A stretch of DNA of 38,811 nt, from positions 1 through 38,811 of the IMG/VR virus record IMGVR_UViG_3300009788_000193; one strand, given 5' to 3'. The position numbers and the translations under genes are program-made. The notes below the pieces were generated by a model that saw only the letters and a program-made list of their open reading frames with translations, was not told where the DNA came from and did no database searches. This DNA is from a virus. Of this stretch, positions 8,586-16,955 are shown piece by piece (position 1 is the stretch's first letter; the number at the start of each line of letters is the position of its first letter).

Positions 8586-9016
8586 GCGTAGAGACGGCGA
8601 TGGCCGTCGAAATGAAGGCGACGGCTGCGATTACGACGAAGACTTCGACGAGGATATACGTGTCTTTGGCGCGGCAAGGTGCCACGTTGCCTCGGATCGT
8701 ATTGCACTTGGTTTCAGCGCAGCATACGCACCATCTGAACGGTGGATCGGGTCTTGCGGAAGGGACGATTGCGGTTGAGTGTTTCGATGACAACGCAATT
8801 GATGCCACGGATCTCGGTAATGATGTCCGAACGGCTTTTGATAACTTTGTGGGTGACATGGGCAGTGGCGGCAATCTGGTTGCTTGCAAGTCTTGTCACT
8901 TAGGTAGCGAATCGTCGGCTTATGTTGAGCCGACCGATGGCAGTGAAGTCGGCACGCATGTGTTCCGACAGTTTTGGAGTGTCTGGTATTCGGAAACGAA
9001 ACCAGCACCGACTTAG
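8582..9016 (+). CDS. tail terminator-like protein (DUF3168 type)
   Basis: A 144-residue protein with the small-tail-terminator layout: a short N-terminal helix, strands TRIYVSLARQGATLPRIVLHLV, a GTIAVECFDDNAIDATDLGNDVRTAFDNF strand-helix unit, and a final VFRQFWSVWYS strand. This order is typical of DUF3168/gp17-like proteins that stop tail-tube growth and join tail to head. It lies between the gp10-like and tail-tube genes, its expected place. The ATGA overlap with the upstream gene supports the start. Confidence 0.78.
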   Translation: MSVETAMAVEMKATAAITTKTSTRIYVSLARQGATLPRIVLHLVSAQHTHHLNGGSGLAEGTIAVECFDDNAIDATDLGNDVRTAFDNFVGDMGSGGNLVACKSCHLGSESSAYVEPTDGSEVGTHVFRQFWSVWYSETKPAPT

Positions 9017-9028
9017 AAGGAGTTTGAT

Positions 9029-9457
9029 ATGGCTGCTGGTGACACGGCATTAGCTAATCTTACGACGCTAGCTTGGGGAACTGGGCTAACCGCCATTGAA
9101 GTGCTCGATTTCGATTGGTCCGGCATCGAAAAGGCATCGGTTGATACCTCGTACTTCGGACTGACCGGCGGTAAGACGTTCATCTACTCGGACCAGTACG
9201 ATCCAGGGACGTTAGATATTACCGTTCACTTCGATGACACGCGGAATGAGCTGATCACCGATTTGGCGAATCCTATGACGACGGTCGATACGCTTATTCT
9301 GACCTTCCCGCAAGTCGGCGCGACTTCCGCTGCTACTTGGACGGCGGACAATGCGGGCCTTGTCAGTATGGGCGTGGCAGGTTCATTGGATGACAAGATA
9401 ACACAGACTTTAAGCTTTAAGTTGAGTGGCAACATTGTTTGGGTTGACGGAGTTTAA
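9029..9457 (+). CDS. tail tube protein, copy 1
   Basis: A 142-residue beta-rich protein with the compact tail-tube fold expected of the major tail protein. The core FDWSGIEKASVDTSYFGLTGGKT and SDQYDPGTLDITVHFDD blocks resemble strand pairs that line the tube. The next gene is a same-length paralogue, about 71% identical when aligned by eye. It has an AAGGAG ribosome-binding site upstream. It sits directly before the tail chaperone and tape measure genes, the usual location. Confidence 0.82.
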   Translation: MAAGDTALANLTTLAWGTGLTAIEVLDFDWSGIEKASVDTSYFGLTGGKTFIYSDQYDPGTLDITVHFDDTRNELITDLANPMTTVDTLILTFPQVGATSAATWTADNAGLVSMGVAGSLDDKITQTLSFKLSGNIVWVDGV

Positions 9458-9459
9458 TC

Positions 9460-9888
9460 ATGACAATTGGTGATACAAGTTTAGCGAACACGGTTACTCT
9501 GTCGTTCGCAACAGCGATTGGTAGTCTGGAAATCCTTGACTTCGATTGGTCTGGAATTGAGAAAGCTTCAGTTGATACTGCCTACTTTGGATTAACAGGC
9601 GGTAAGACGATGATCTATTCTGACCAGTACGATCCGGGCACACTTGATGTGACGGTTCACTTTGATGATACCAGTAGCGAGTTGATTACGGACCTTGCCA
9701 ATGCCATGACAACGGCTGCGGCGTTGACGTTGACATTCCCGCAGACGGGTGCCGGCGCTGCTGGTAAGTGGGTTTGTACGAATGCAGCATTAGTTACTAT
9801 GGGCGTAACGGGTTCATTGGATGACAAGATCACTCAGCCGTTAAGCTTCAAACTTAGCGGGGACATCGCTTGGACTGACGCCGCGTAA
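9460..9888 (+). CDS. tail tube protein, copy 2
   Basis: A 142-residue tandem paralogue of the preceding gene. The two centre blocks (WSGIEKASVDT-YFGLTGGKT and YSDQYDPGTLD-TVHFDDT) and the C-terminal SLDDKITQ-LSFKLSG are nearly identical, while the first 25 residues and residues 85-115 differ. The ATG begins 2 bp after the previous stop, without a strong site of its own, so coupling is likely. One copy may be a minor tube or tip subunit, or the tube may be mixed. Which one is major cannot be decided from sequence. Confidence 0.82.
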   Translation: MTIGDTSLANTVTLSFATAIGSLEILDFDWSGIEKASVDTAYFGLTGGKTMIYSDQYDPGTLDVTVHFDDTSSELITDLANAMTTAAALTLTFPQTGAGAAGKWVCTNAALVTMGVTGSLDDKITQPLSFKLSGDIAWTDAA

Positions 9889-9904
9889 CTTTTGAAAGGT
9901 TTTT

Positions 9905-10258
9905 ATGTCTCTGTTCACACGCAAGAAACTGAAAGAACGATCCGCTGAAACGAAGGTGTTCAAGGTCATGCTCGACGGTGGTGAGCATGTCTATGTCCGC
10001 GAGGTGAAAGCTAAGGATGCTAAGATACTTGTCAAGCTCGACAAGATGGAGGGCGACGAGAGTATTTGCCGCACCGTCATCATGGCAGCATGTGACGACG
10101 AGGGTAAATCGCTCTACACGGAAGCCGACTACACCAGTCTTCTCGAATCACCAATCAGGACGCTCAAACAGATAGCGGATGCGTTCCTTGAGTTTAACGG
10201 CTTCGCAGGCGAGGACGAGGAACTGGAAAAAAACTCCGAAGCGATCCGTATCGCCTGA
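9905..10258 (+). CDS. tail assembly chaperone, short form (lambda gpG analogue)
   Basis: A 117-residue protein that binds the tape-measure protein and recruits tube subunits during tail assembly. The body has a mixed strand-helix pattern (FKVMLDGGEHVYVREVKAKDAKILVKLD) and a helical C-terminus LKQIADAFLEFNGF followed by an acidic linker GEDEELEK. The ribosome-binding site is AAAGG upstream of ATG 9905. It carries a slippery heptamer 24 nt before its stop codon, so some ribosomes make the longer form. Assignment rests on position, the frameshift and the downstream partner domain. Confidence 0.85.
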   Translation: MSLFTRKKLKERSAETKVFKVMLDGGEHVYVREVKAKDAKILVKLDKMEGDESICRTVIMAACDDEGKSLYTEADYTSLLESPIRTLKQIADAFLEFNGFAGEDEELEKNSEAIRIA

Positions 10259-10575
10259 TGGCGTTTCGGATCGCCAAAGAGCTTAGTATCTGGGATGTGG
10301 ACGGCATGCTTGAGTGGATGCCATTACGGCTGTTTCTCGAATGGTGTGCTTACTTTCGAGTAGAGCCGTTCGGCGAAGAAAGAGACGATTTGCGTTCCGG
10401 CGTAATCGCCTCAGTGATTGTTAATGCGTTGAGCAAGAACGGCAAGGCCACACCGTCTGACTTTGTTCTGTTCAGCAGCCGCCCAAAACGCAAGTCGTCA
10501 GACGTGCTTCGTAAGAAGCTGATGGCCTTTACGCAACAGTACAGGATCTCACAGGCAACCCATGGCAAAACGTAA
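9905..10575 (+). CDS. tail assembly chaperone, -1 frameshift fusion (lambda gpGT analogue)
   Basis: The extended chaperone: 110 residues of the short form, then 113 residues read in the -1 frame from 10234, total about 223. After the slip the frame reads LRSDPYRLMAFRIAKELSIW without a stop. The T part shows family marks: IAKELSIWDVDGMLEWMPL, then LFLEWCAYFRVEPFGEERDD and GVIASVIVNALSK. A separate ATG exists at 10258, but the signal upstream shows fusion is the main route. The T domain binds the tape measure; its 3' end overlaps that gene by 14 bp. The fusion is a prediction from sequence. Confidence 0.88.
10228..10274 (+). promoter_or_regulatory. programmed -1 ribosomal frameshift signal
   Basis: The slippery heptamer A-AAA-AAC occupies 10228-10234 in the exact reading phase for simultaneous slippage of both tRNAs. 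After a 6-nt spacer, a stem GCGATCCG (10241-10248) pairs with CGGATCGC (10267-10274). It encloses symmetric tat/ttt internal loops and an inner CGCC/GGCG stem (10252-10255 with 10260-10263) closed by the tetraloop TGAT. The hairpin includes the zero-frame stop codon and the 10258 ATG. Spacing and architecture match known frameshift stimulators. Confidence 0.92.
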
Positions 10576-12100
10576 AACGATAGCCCACTTCGGCGTTGCC
10601 TTAACAGCCAACACCAAAAAGTTCCTTTCTGGAATACAGAAAGCGATCAAGTCGTTAAAGGCGTTTGGCAAGAACGTCAAAAGCGTTGTCAGTAAAGTCT
10701 TGAGTTTGAAAAATGCGATTCTCGGTCTTGCTGGTATTGGTGGCGGGATTGGTGGTATTGCATTCCTCATCAAGAAGCAATTGAAGTTCAACGCTTCGCT
10801 GCTTGACATGTCTTCGCGTCTTGGGTTTACAACGAAAGAGATCGGAACCCTTCGCGTAGCCATGGCCAGGATGGGCGTGCCGTTCGTGAACGTGGCATTG
10901 GCTATGCAACGGTTCGTGCGTCGTATTGGTGAAGCAGCAGTCGAGACCGGTGAAGCTCGTTTTGCGTTGAAGCGATTGGGTGTTGATGCCCAACGACTTT
11001 CCAAGATCAGTCCGTTCCAAGCGTTGCTCGACGTGTCGGACGAACTCGCCAAGATGACCAACGTGTTTGAGCGTACTTCGATTGCTATGAAGTTGCTCGA
11101 CATTGAAGGCGTCGATGTTGCTCGCGTTATGGCGCTGCTGGGATCGGAAGGATTCAGGCGTGCGGCGAAAGCAGCTAAGGAATTTGGGGTATCGCTTGGT
11201 AAAGGGGCTGTGGCTCAAGCCAAGGTAGCGCAAGTGGCTTTTGTGGATATGGGATTCTTCATCGAAGGATTGACGAACCAAATGGTGATAGCGGCTGCGC
11301 AGTGGACGACGTTGCTCAATAGTGCGTTTAGAGAATTAGGGGTAACTATACCAAACATGAGCGATGCGTTGAAGAATTCGATGTTCGGCATTTTGACTAC
11401 TATCGCCGGAACGCTTGATGGTTTGGATACGCTAATCCTTCGGATGAAGGTGTTTCGACGAGAAGTTAAGGCCATCAAGCTTGGGTTTGATCCGCAGGGC
11501 GGGAAGGTTGGCGGGTTGGGTGCCAACTCGCTGGCTGGCGATGTGGCTCTTTCAATAGCTAATTTCTTAGATCGGCCTACCGACAAGCATGGGGTGTCTA
11601 CTGCTCTTGATTTCTTCACCAAGGATTTTACTAACAAGTTGCGGACGTTTGCTGGCGAGGCGGTTAAGCCCCTGGGCGATCTTAGCGATGCGCAGCTAGA
11701 TTTGGTCAATGAATTAAACAATCTCGACAAAGAGATTGCTGCTCTCGGCGCCGCCAATCCCAACGCCAACTTGGACAGGATGACCGCTTTTCTCGAACGC
11801 ATGATAAACTCCGCAGGTGACGCTACGGTTGAAATGGCAAACCTCTTTAAGGTGTTGAAGGAGGGAGAAGATATACTCAATCCAGCAAAGAACAAGGCGT
11901 TCGCTCTGCCTCGTGGTGGAACACCTCAGATACTTACGGCTGCTTCCGGCTTGAACTTGTCTGGCTCATTAAAAACCCAGTTAGGCACCAAAGCAAAGCC
12001 GATGGTTGTGTTTGATCCCGGCTCGGAAAAGAAGATGAACGATATGTTGTTTGAGTTGCGTCGGCAATCGAACATCAACAGTTTTGCGATCGTGGCATAA
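10562..12100 (+). CDS. tail tape measure protein
   Basis: A 512-residue protein that sets tail length and is likely ejected with the DNA. The N-terminus is basic (KRKTIAHFGVALTANTKKFLSGIQKAIKSLKAFGKNVKSVVSKV), then a Gly-rich hydrophobic stretch (ILGLAGIGGGIGGIAFLI, about residues 54-71) and long amphipathic helices with repeated KAAKEFGV-type segments. A second hydrophobic patch lies near residues 225-250. It is short for this family, so a short tail is expected. No lytic transglycosylase or peptidase motif is visible. It starts inside the end of the frameshifted chaperone gene. Confidence 0.88.
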   Translation: MAKRKTIAHFGVALTANTKKFLSGIQKAIKSLKAFGKNVKSVVSKVLSLKNAILGLAGIGGGIGGIAFLIKKQLKFNASLLDMSSRLGFTTKEIGTLRVAMARMGVPFVNVALAMQRFVRRIGEAAVETGEARFALKRLGVDAQRLSKISPFQALLDVSDELAKMTNVFERTSIAMKLLDIEGVDVARVMALLGSEGFRRAAKAAKEFGVSLGKGAVAQAKVAQVAFVDMGFFIEGLTNQMVIAAAQWTTLLNSAFRELGVTIPNMSDALKNSMFGILTTIAGTLDGLDTLILRMKVFRREVKAIKLGFDPQGGKVGGLGANSLAGDVALSIANFLDRPTDKHGVSTALDFFTKDFTNKLRTFAGEAVKPLGDLSDAQLDLVNELNNLDKEIAALGAANPNANLDRMTAFLERMINSAGDATVEMANLFKVLKEGEDILNPAKNKAFALPRGGTPQILTAASGLNLSGSLKTQLGTKAKPMVVFDPGSEKKMNDMLFELRRQSNINSFAIVA

Positions 12101-13176
12101 TGAAGATCATTGAGTTCAATCGAACCAACGCCGCCTTGCTCAGAGAGGAATTGCAGTCGAACGTAGCCATCAACCAGGTGGTCATCGATGGTGTTCTTTC
12201 TGATCTCGTTGATGGTGGCAGTGCGACGGTGGACATCAATAACGGCCCAAGTGGCAATCGTTCGTTCATCGTGTCTGGTATTGATGGACCACCGGAAGCC
12301 GCCATGTGGTCGGCGTTGCAGGCGGCGGGCATTCCTCGTATTGGCGACCCGCATCCAGCTATGGCTTTGTTGCCTGTGAGCAATGTGCGTGCTGATCCCA
12401 TTGATGGATTTACTGATGCCGCCAAAGTAATCGTTACTTACGGCATCACCGACAGCGGCCCCGGCAACAACCCTGACGACCCGGAAGCTGCACCGACTAT
12501 CGAAGTCAGTACCACGTTGCAGACGGTAAAATTCAATGTGGACCGTAACGGCAAGGTAGTTGATCTCTGGTTCCTTCTGCCGATTGATGGCGGAAAGGTA
12601 TTGACGGATAACGGGCAACCGTTGATTGATCCTGTAACGGGCAAACCGCTTATCGAAGAAGCGACCGAGTGGATATCAGATCGCCAAGTGGCCACGCTTG
12701 AACGTCAAGTTCCCATGTCCGTAGTGACATTTAAGAGGCGGGAGAACGCAAGCCCCGGTTTGATTGCGTCTCGTTTTGTGGGGCATGTCAATTCGTCCGG
12801 CATTTTCGGCGACTCTAGTCGCACATGGCTTTGCGCCGAGTTGTCGGGCAGCAGTAATGACGGTGGCTTGACGTACGATGTGACGTACCAATTCCAACGT
12901 GCCGCCGACATGACAACACCCACTGACCAATTGATGCTCGATTTATTTAGAAGGCAAGCGCCTGGTAAGGTGGTACTGGGTTGGGATGTGATTGCCCGGT
13001 ACGTGAAAAAGGATGGGTCGGTTCCTGACCCCGGCGAGATGTTCTGGGGTCCAATCGGTAGTTCGATCAAATTGGTGGAGGTGTATCCAGAGGCAGACTT
13101 TAGAGATATTCCGGGTTTGCCTTTTGGTTTGCGTGTTACTCAGATAGGACCGGGCGGCATTAGTCCGAGACCATAA
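12100..13176 (+). CDS. putative distal tail / tail-tip protein
   Basis: A 358-residue protein of unrecognised family in the tail-tip position directly after the tape measure, where distal-tail or hub proteins are normally found. The sequence is mostly beta-type, with an internal segment describing repeated short strands (VDRNGKVVDLWFLLPIDGGKV, NGQPLIDPVTGKPLIEEATEW). C-terminal residues LGWDVIARYVKKDGSVPDP and PFGLRVTQIGPGG are conserved-looking. There is no enzymatic motif. The start overlaps the tape-measure stop as TAATG, and its end overlaps the next start in the same way. Confidence 0.6.
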   Translation: MKIIEFNRTNAALLREELQSNVAINQVVIDGVLSDLVDGGSATVDINNGPSGNRSFIVSGIDGPPEAAMWSALQAAGIPRIGDPHPAMALLPVSNVRADPIDGFTDAAKVIVTYGITDSGPGNNPDDPEAAPTIEVSTTLQTVKFNVDRNGKVVDLWFLLPIDGGKVLTDNGQPLIDPVTGKPLIEEATEWISDRQVATLERQVPMSVVTFKRRENASPGLIASRFVGHVNSSGIFGDSSRTWLCAELSGSSNDGGLTYDVTYQFQRAADMTTPTDQLMLDLFRRQAPGKVVLGWDVIARYVKKDGSVPDPGEMFWGPIGSSIKLVEVYPEADFRDIPGLPFGLRVTQIGPGGISPRP

Positions 13177-13754
13177 TGGCTGACGTAGGCGACAACTTAG
13201 CAGTACCATTGGACGACTGGCGGGCGGGCAGCACGCCTTCCGCTCGCCACTGGAACCAGCCGGTTGAGATGTTGCGTGGGCTCACAAAAGGCGTGGCGCC
13301 TCCGGGGCAGGTGGTATTACCTAGTGGCTTTGCCGAAGCGGAAGAGGCGGGCGTTGCGGTCAATTTCTTTGTTGTTGAGAGTTCGGTATTTGATTACTTG
13401 CTTTGCGAAAACGACCAAGACCCAGAAGCTCCTATCGTGGTTGCGAAATCAACTATGCTGCAACCCAACAGGCAGCGAGACCGTGGCGGTGTTGGTGGCG
13501 TGGTATACCTTTATAATGATGCAGATGGGTTACGGAGAACTGCGATACAAACGGTGGACGACATACAGATATTCCAAACCGAGGTTGTTTTGCCGACATA
13601 CTTTCCGGGTGATGTTGTGGCTACTGTTCCGACTACCACTGATTTGCGGGAGGTGAAAGACATTGAAGGAATTGTGAAGAATGCTAAACATATCGAACTC
13701 AACGGTGGACGCGCCTGGGGCGCTGTATCAGTGGTTTGGAATCCGGTGGAGTAA
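13176..13754 (+). CDS. hypothetical tail protein
   Basis: A 192-residue protein that I cannot assign. A proline- and glycine-rich N-terminus (LDDWRAGSTPSARHWNQPVE, then GVAPPGQVVLPSG) is followed by strand-rich segments ending in LNGGRAWGAVSVVWNP. TAATG overlaps on both sides put it in the tail-tip operon. It may be a baseplate-associated connector or part of the receptor-binding complex; this is inference from position. Confidence 0.55.
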   Translation: MADVGDNLAVPLDDWRAGSTPSARHWNQPVEMLRGLTKGVAPPGQVVLPSGFAEAEEAGVAVNFFVVESSVFDYLLCENDQDPEAPIVVAKSTMLQPNRQRDRGGVGGVVYLYNDADGLRRTAIQTVDDIQIFQTEVVLPTYFPGDVVATVPTTTDLREVKDIEGIVKNAKHIELNGGRAWGAVSVVWNPVE

Positions 13755-14533
13755 TGCCAATAGTTGAAGCAAAAATAGGCGACGCTTTCGATGCTGAGAC
13801 CGACTTCGGTGGAACATTTGTTGAAGCGTTTATAGGTGATGCGCGAAATGCGAGAATCGGGAATCCATGGACCCGCAGCAGCATTATGCCCATTGTCTTT
13901 ATTGACGAAGATTCGGCATACGCCTCGGAGTCGATCGAGGGATTCCCGTTTGTGATTTCAACCGAAGCCGATTTGGCTGTTTGGACTGAGGATTACAATG
14001 CTTGGCAAGGGTTTTTGGCTGAGATTGAAGCACTGAGGCTCGCTAGTCATATTTGTTTTTTCCATGTTGAAACATTCCTTCCTGCTTTTGGTGGGTGGCG
14101 TCAGATACCTATTCGTCCTACGATCCAACCGGGATCGGACAATTTCAACGAAATTACCAACTGGGTGTCGTTGCAGAGATGTGCTGTGTTGTCACCAGAG
14201 TTCCAAGAGATAGTTCTACAACGCATGAAGGATCATACGTTATCCGTGATCGATACTGTGCGGCGTAGTATCGCGCGATCTCGATGGGATGTTGTAACGA
14301 TTCCGATATTTGTTGACAACTCTGGGTCGATGACGACTGCCGATTTGGAACCATGCCTTTCCGAATGGATGGACTGGCTAAACGCATTGACCTTTCGAGA
14401 AATCAGGGTGGTCATTGGTGATATGTTTCTTGATGAGGAGTTTATTTCGGACCAGTCTGGGGAGCGATGGTTGTTTCAATTGCTAAAGCGTATTAGATTG
14501 CTGCAAGAACAGGAAGAACAGGAGTCACCCTAA
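13754..14533 (+). CDS. tail protein with von Willebrand A-like MIDAS motif
   Basis: A 259-residue protein of unknown family whose C-terminal third looks like a von Willebrand factor A domain. Strand VVTIPIFVDNSGSM (about residues 185-198) gives the metal-binding D-x-S-G-S motif, followed by helix LEPCLSEWMDWLNAL and strand IRVVIGDMFLDEEF. The rest of a full domain is short, so it may be truncated. The N-terminal part is acidic and unrecognised. VWA domains bind partners through a metal ion, so attachment or adhesion to the host surface is an attractive guess. The start is fixed by TAATG overlap with the upstream gene. Confidence 0.62.
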   Translation: MPIVEAKIGDAFDAETDFGGTFVEAFIGDARNARIGNPWTRSSIMPIVFIDEDSAYASESIEGFPFVISTEADLAVWTEDYNAWQGFLAEIEALRLASHICFFHVETFLPAFGGWRQIPIRPTIQPGSDNFNEITNWVSLQRCAVLSPEFQEIVLQRMKDHTLSVIDTVRRSIARSRWDVVTIPIFVDNSGSMTTADLEPCLSEWMDWLNALTFREIRVVIGDMFLDEEFISDQSGERWLFQLLKRIRLLQEQEEQESP

Positions 14534-15417
14534 TGGCAGCAGGCGACATAGTTAGATGGATCAGTAACGTAAGTACGGCTTGGAGCACAGGGGCGAATTG
14601 GGATAGCGGTTCGGCTCCGGCGGCGGGCGAGATAGCCGTGTTCGACGGCACGGGGCAAGCCAATGTGGATGGTGGCGATGAGTCTACGACCTACCAGCTT
14701 CGGGCAATTACCACACAGCCGGAGTACACGGGGAATATCGGCGCGTCGGGCAATCCACTGATCCACAACATCGACACGTCATCCACGAATAAAGAGTCGT
14801 TCCTGACCATACGCGGCACTGGTGACTTCTATTGGCAGGCTGGTGGAGCTGGCGTTGGTGGTGACGAGGATTATTCGGCGTTGGTTGATACGGATGGGAA
14901 TGGGATCGTTTTTCTTGATAGCGATACATCGACGGGCGAGGCGCTCACCGTTTATGTCAAAAGCGGCAATGTGACCATAGCCGGATCACTGAAAACGCAA
15001 CTGGTGCTGGCAGGCAAGCGAGCCAATGTCACCCTGAACGAACATGCTGACGAGCCAGGAGTTATCTGGGTTATCGACGGTACCTTGACCAGTGCGCGAA
15101 CGCTTGCTACTACGGTGGCTGTAGTTATGGACGGCGGGATCTGGGTGCAAACTGGGCTTGTAGGCGTTCCGGTATCTATACATAGTGCCGCCCGATGGGA
15201 TTACAGGCCGCCGTCAGCGGTAACGGTCGGTACTATATCTCTTTACCTCAATGGCACTTTGGATTTGTCGAATAGCAACTTTGTCACGGGGTGGGCAACA
15301 TATGTTCGCGGTCCTCTGGCTCGTGAAATCGGCAAGGCCAAACAAGGATTGTTAGCACTTCCAGCCACGGCTGGTTTATACATGGACTTACGGGACGAGT
15401 ACCCGGACGGAGAATAG
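14533..15417 (+). CDS. tail appendage, beta-helix-like, W/G-rich domain copy 1
   Basis: A 294-residue probable tail fibre or spike protein. It opens with W-x-S-x-x-S-T-A-W-x-T-G-A-N-W-D-x-G-x-A-P-x-x-G-E-I-A-V-F, a surface-type module also in the next gene and in the exported protein at 35921. The next block YTGNIGASGNPL recurs as YTGNIGGSGNAL in the following gene. Repeated short strands (VTIAGSLKTQLVLAGKRANVTLNE) suggest a right-handed beta-helix. A role in recognising the host surface is inferred from place and composition. Confidence 0.72.
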   Translation: MAAGDIVRWISNVSTAWSTGANWDSGSAPAAGEIAVFDGTGQANVDGGDESTTYQLRAITTQPEYTGNIGASGNPLIHNIDTSSTNKESFLTIRGTGDFYWQAGGAGVGGDEDYSALVDTDGNGIVFLDSDTSTGEALTVYVKSGNVTIAGSLKTQLVLAGKRANVTLNEHADEPGVIWVIDGTLTSARTLATTVAVVMDGGIWVQTGLVGVPVSIHSAARWDYRPPSAVTVGTISLYLNGTLDLSNSNFVTGWATYVRGPLAREIGKAKQGLLALPATAGLYMDLRDEYPDGE

Positions 15418-15419
15418 TT

Positions 15420-16232
15420 ATGGCGAACATAGTATGGTCAGGCGCAGCGAGCGGCGACATTAACGCGACAGGTAATTGGGTTGGCGGAGCAGTGCCCACC
15501 TTGTCTGATGTAGCCGTCTTCAATCAAGGCAGCGTGGATGCTGACACCAACGTAACGGCGCCTACCAACGCTGTTTGGCTGGGGCTGGTTGTGACGCCCG
15601 GCTACACCGGCAACATCGGTGGTAGCGGCAATGCGCTCACAGTCAGTTTCTCAGGTGCGGGATACCGTGTCGAGCATTACGGGGCTGGACAGTTGTGGTT
15701 GAAAGATAGCTCAGGCACCACGACCGGCGTCTACATCGCCACGGCATCAGCCAATACAATCGTTGATCTTGGCGGTAACACTATGACCGACGTGACCATT
15801 CTTCGCGGCATGGTGACGCTGGCAGGTGACATGGGCGCGATAACCAAGTTGGCAATCGGGCAAGTCAACAGCGTCAACGACGCTACGGTGGTACTCACGG
15901 CGGGCATGTCTGCGGTGACGAAAGCAATCATTGCGGCGGGCACGGTGACAGTCAACAGTACCATTACCACACTAAACATGGCGGGCGGACGACTCACTAT
16001 TCCGGTATCATCGGCAGGCACGCTCACCACCGCAGAACAGACCGGCGGGACCATTGTCCACAACGGGACCAGCACGGTTGGGACATTGCTCACTACGGGT
16101 GGAACTTTCGATCTGGGCACTGCGGCCAAGACGGTAACAACGGCAGACCATGTGGGCAATCTGATTGCCAACGAGGGCATTCATACTCTAACCACCGAGT
16201 TCGACCGTAGACACATGATGGTGACTGCGTAA
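15420..16232 (+). CDS. tail appendage, beta-helix-like, W/G-rich domain copy 2
   Basis: A 270-residue paralogue of the preceding gene, starting 2 bp after its stop. Shared pieces are the TGNW-x-G-G-A-V-P-x-x-x-D-V-A-V-F module and the GYTGNIGGSGNALTV segment. The C-terminal 150 residues are a long run of Thr/Val/Ala/Gly turns (TVVLTAGMSAVTKAIIAAGT and similar) typical of a parallel beta-helix. No catalytic residues are evident. It is probably a second fibre or spike subunit. Confidence 0.72.
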   Translation: MANIVWSGAASGDINATGNWVGGAVPTLSDVAVFNQGSVDADTNVTAPTNAVWLGLVVTPGYTGNIGGSGNALTVSFSGAGYRVEHYGAGQLWLKDSSGTTTGVYIATASANTIVDLGGNTMTDVTILRGMVTLAGDMGAITKLAIGQVNSVNDATVVLTAGMSAVTKAIIAAGTVTVNSTITTLNMAGGRLTIPVSSAGTLTTAEQTGGTIVHNGTSTVGTLLTTGGTFDLGTAAKTVTTADHVGNLIANEGIHTLTTEFDRRHMMVTA

Positions 16233-16540
16233 TGGCCGGACGGATACTAGCTGACGGAACGAAGACCGTAACGGCGATAGGCTTTGCCGAACGGCTGGCG
16301 GACCTGGAAGGGTTGCCGGTGGGTACGCTACACATTCAGGCGTTGAACAGCAATACCGGCGTGGTGTATTTCGGAACGTCGGATGTGTCAAGTGCACGAG
16401 GCGATGAACTGCACGTTACCAGCGAACGTGGGGACTACCAAAATTTAGCGGGACAAGATCCACGCGATGTATGGTTAGATGTGTCGGTAGCAGGCGAAGG
16501 TGTTAAATGGATAGTCTACGATGGCACGTCAGTCGGGTAG
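16232..16540 (+). CDS. hypothetical tail protein
   Basis: A 102-residue beta-type protein in the fibre cluster (ILADGTKTVTAIGFAERLAD, then GTLHIQALNSNTGVVYFGTS). It resembles the short structural proteins that sit beside fibre genes, but no family is recognised. The start overlaps the previous stop as TAATG, and the 3' end overlaps the next gene by 20 bp. Confidence 0.6.
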   Translation: MAGRILADGTKTVTAIGFAERLADLEGLPVGTLHIQALNSNTGVVYFGTSDVSSARGDELHVTSERGDYQNLAGQDPRDVWLDVSVAGEGVKWIVYDGTSVG

Positions 16541-16955
16541 TACAACCTCTGGCGGCAAGGGCATTGCGTCTCGCGTACCCGTCGTTGTATCGGCAACCGC
16601 ACCGCTACCCCGTAAGGGTTTGCTCTGGCTCGATACCTCCGTGTCAGCTACGGCAATCGGCATACGCTCCATCACGACACTGACTGCTGCCGAGACGCTA
16701 GACACGACGCACGACGTCGTATTGTGTGACGCTTCGTCCGGTGCGTTCACCGTGACACTGCCAGCGGCGGCTACGCTTGTCGGGAAGCAGTACGACATCA
16801 AGAAGATTGATTCGTCGTCTAACGTGGTCACAGTGGACGCCAACGGATCGGAGACGATTGACGGGTCGCTGACGATACTGATTCCTGCACAGTACAGCGA
16901 CATTACGATTGTGACGGATGGCACTAACTGGCATATTTTGGCGGTTTCATCATAA
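16521..16955 (+). CDS. tail fibre tip-like protein
   Basis: A 144-residue protein whose C-terminal 90 residues carry a widespread fibre module: TVTLPAAATLVGKQYDIKKID followed by NVVTVDANGSETIDG and a final YSDITIVTDGTNWHIL strand. This pattern is common at the C-terminus of phage tail fibre proteins. The first 50 residues are Ser/Thr/Gly rich, likely a flexible or coiled attachment stem. It could be a small accessory fibre subunit. Confidence 0.75.
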   Translation: MARQSGSTTSGGKGIASRVPVVVSATAPLPRKGLLWLDTSVSATAIGIRSITTLTAAETLDTTHDVVLCDASSGAFTVTLPAAATLVGKQYDIKKIDSSSNVVTVDANGSETIDGSLTILIPAQYSDITIVTDGTNWHILAVSS

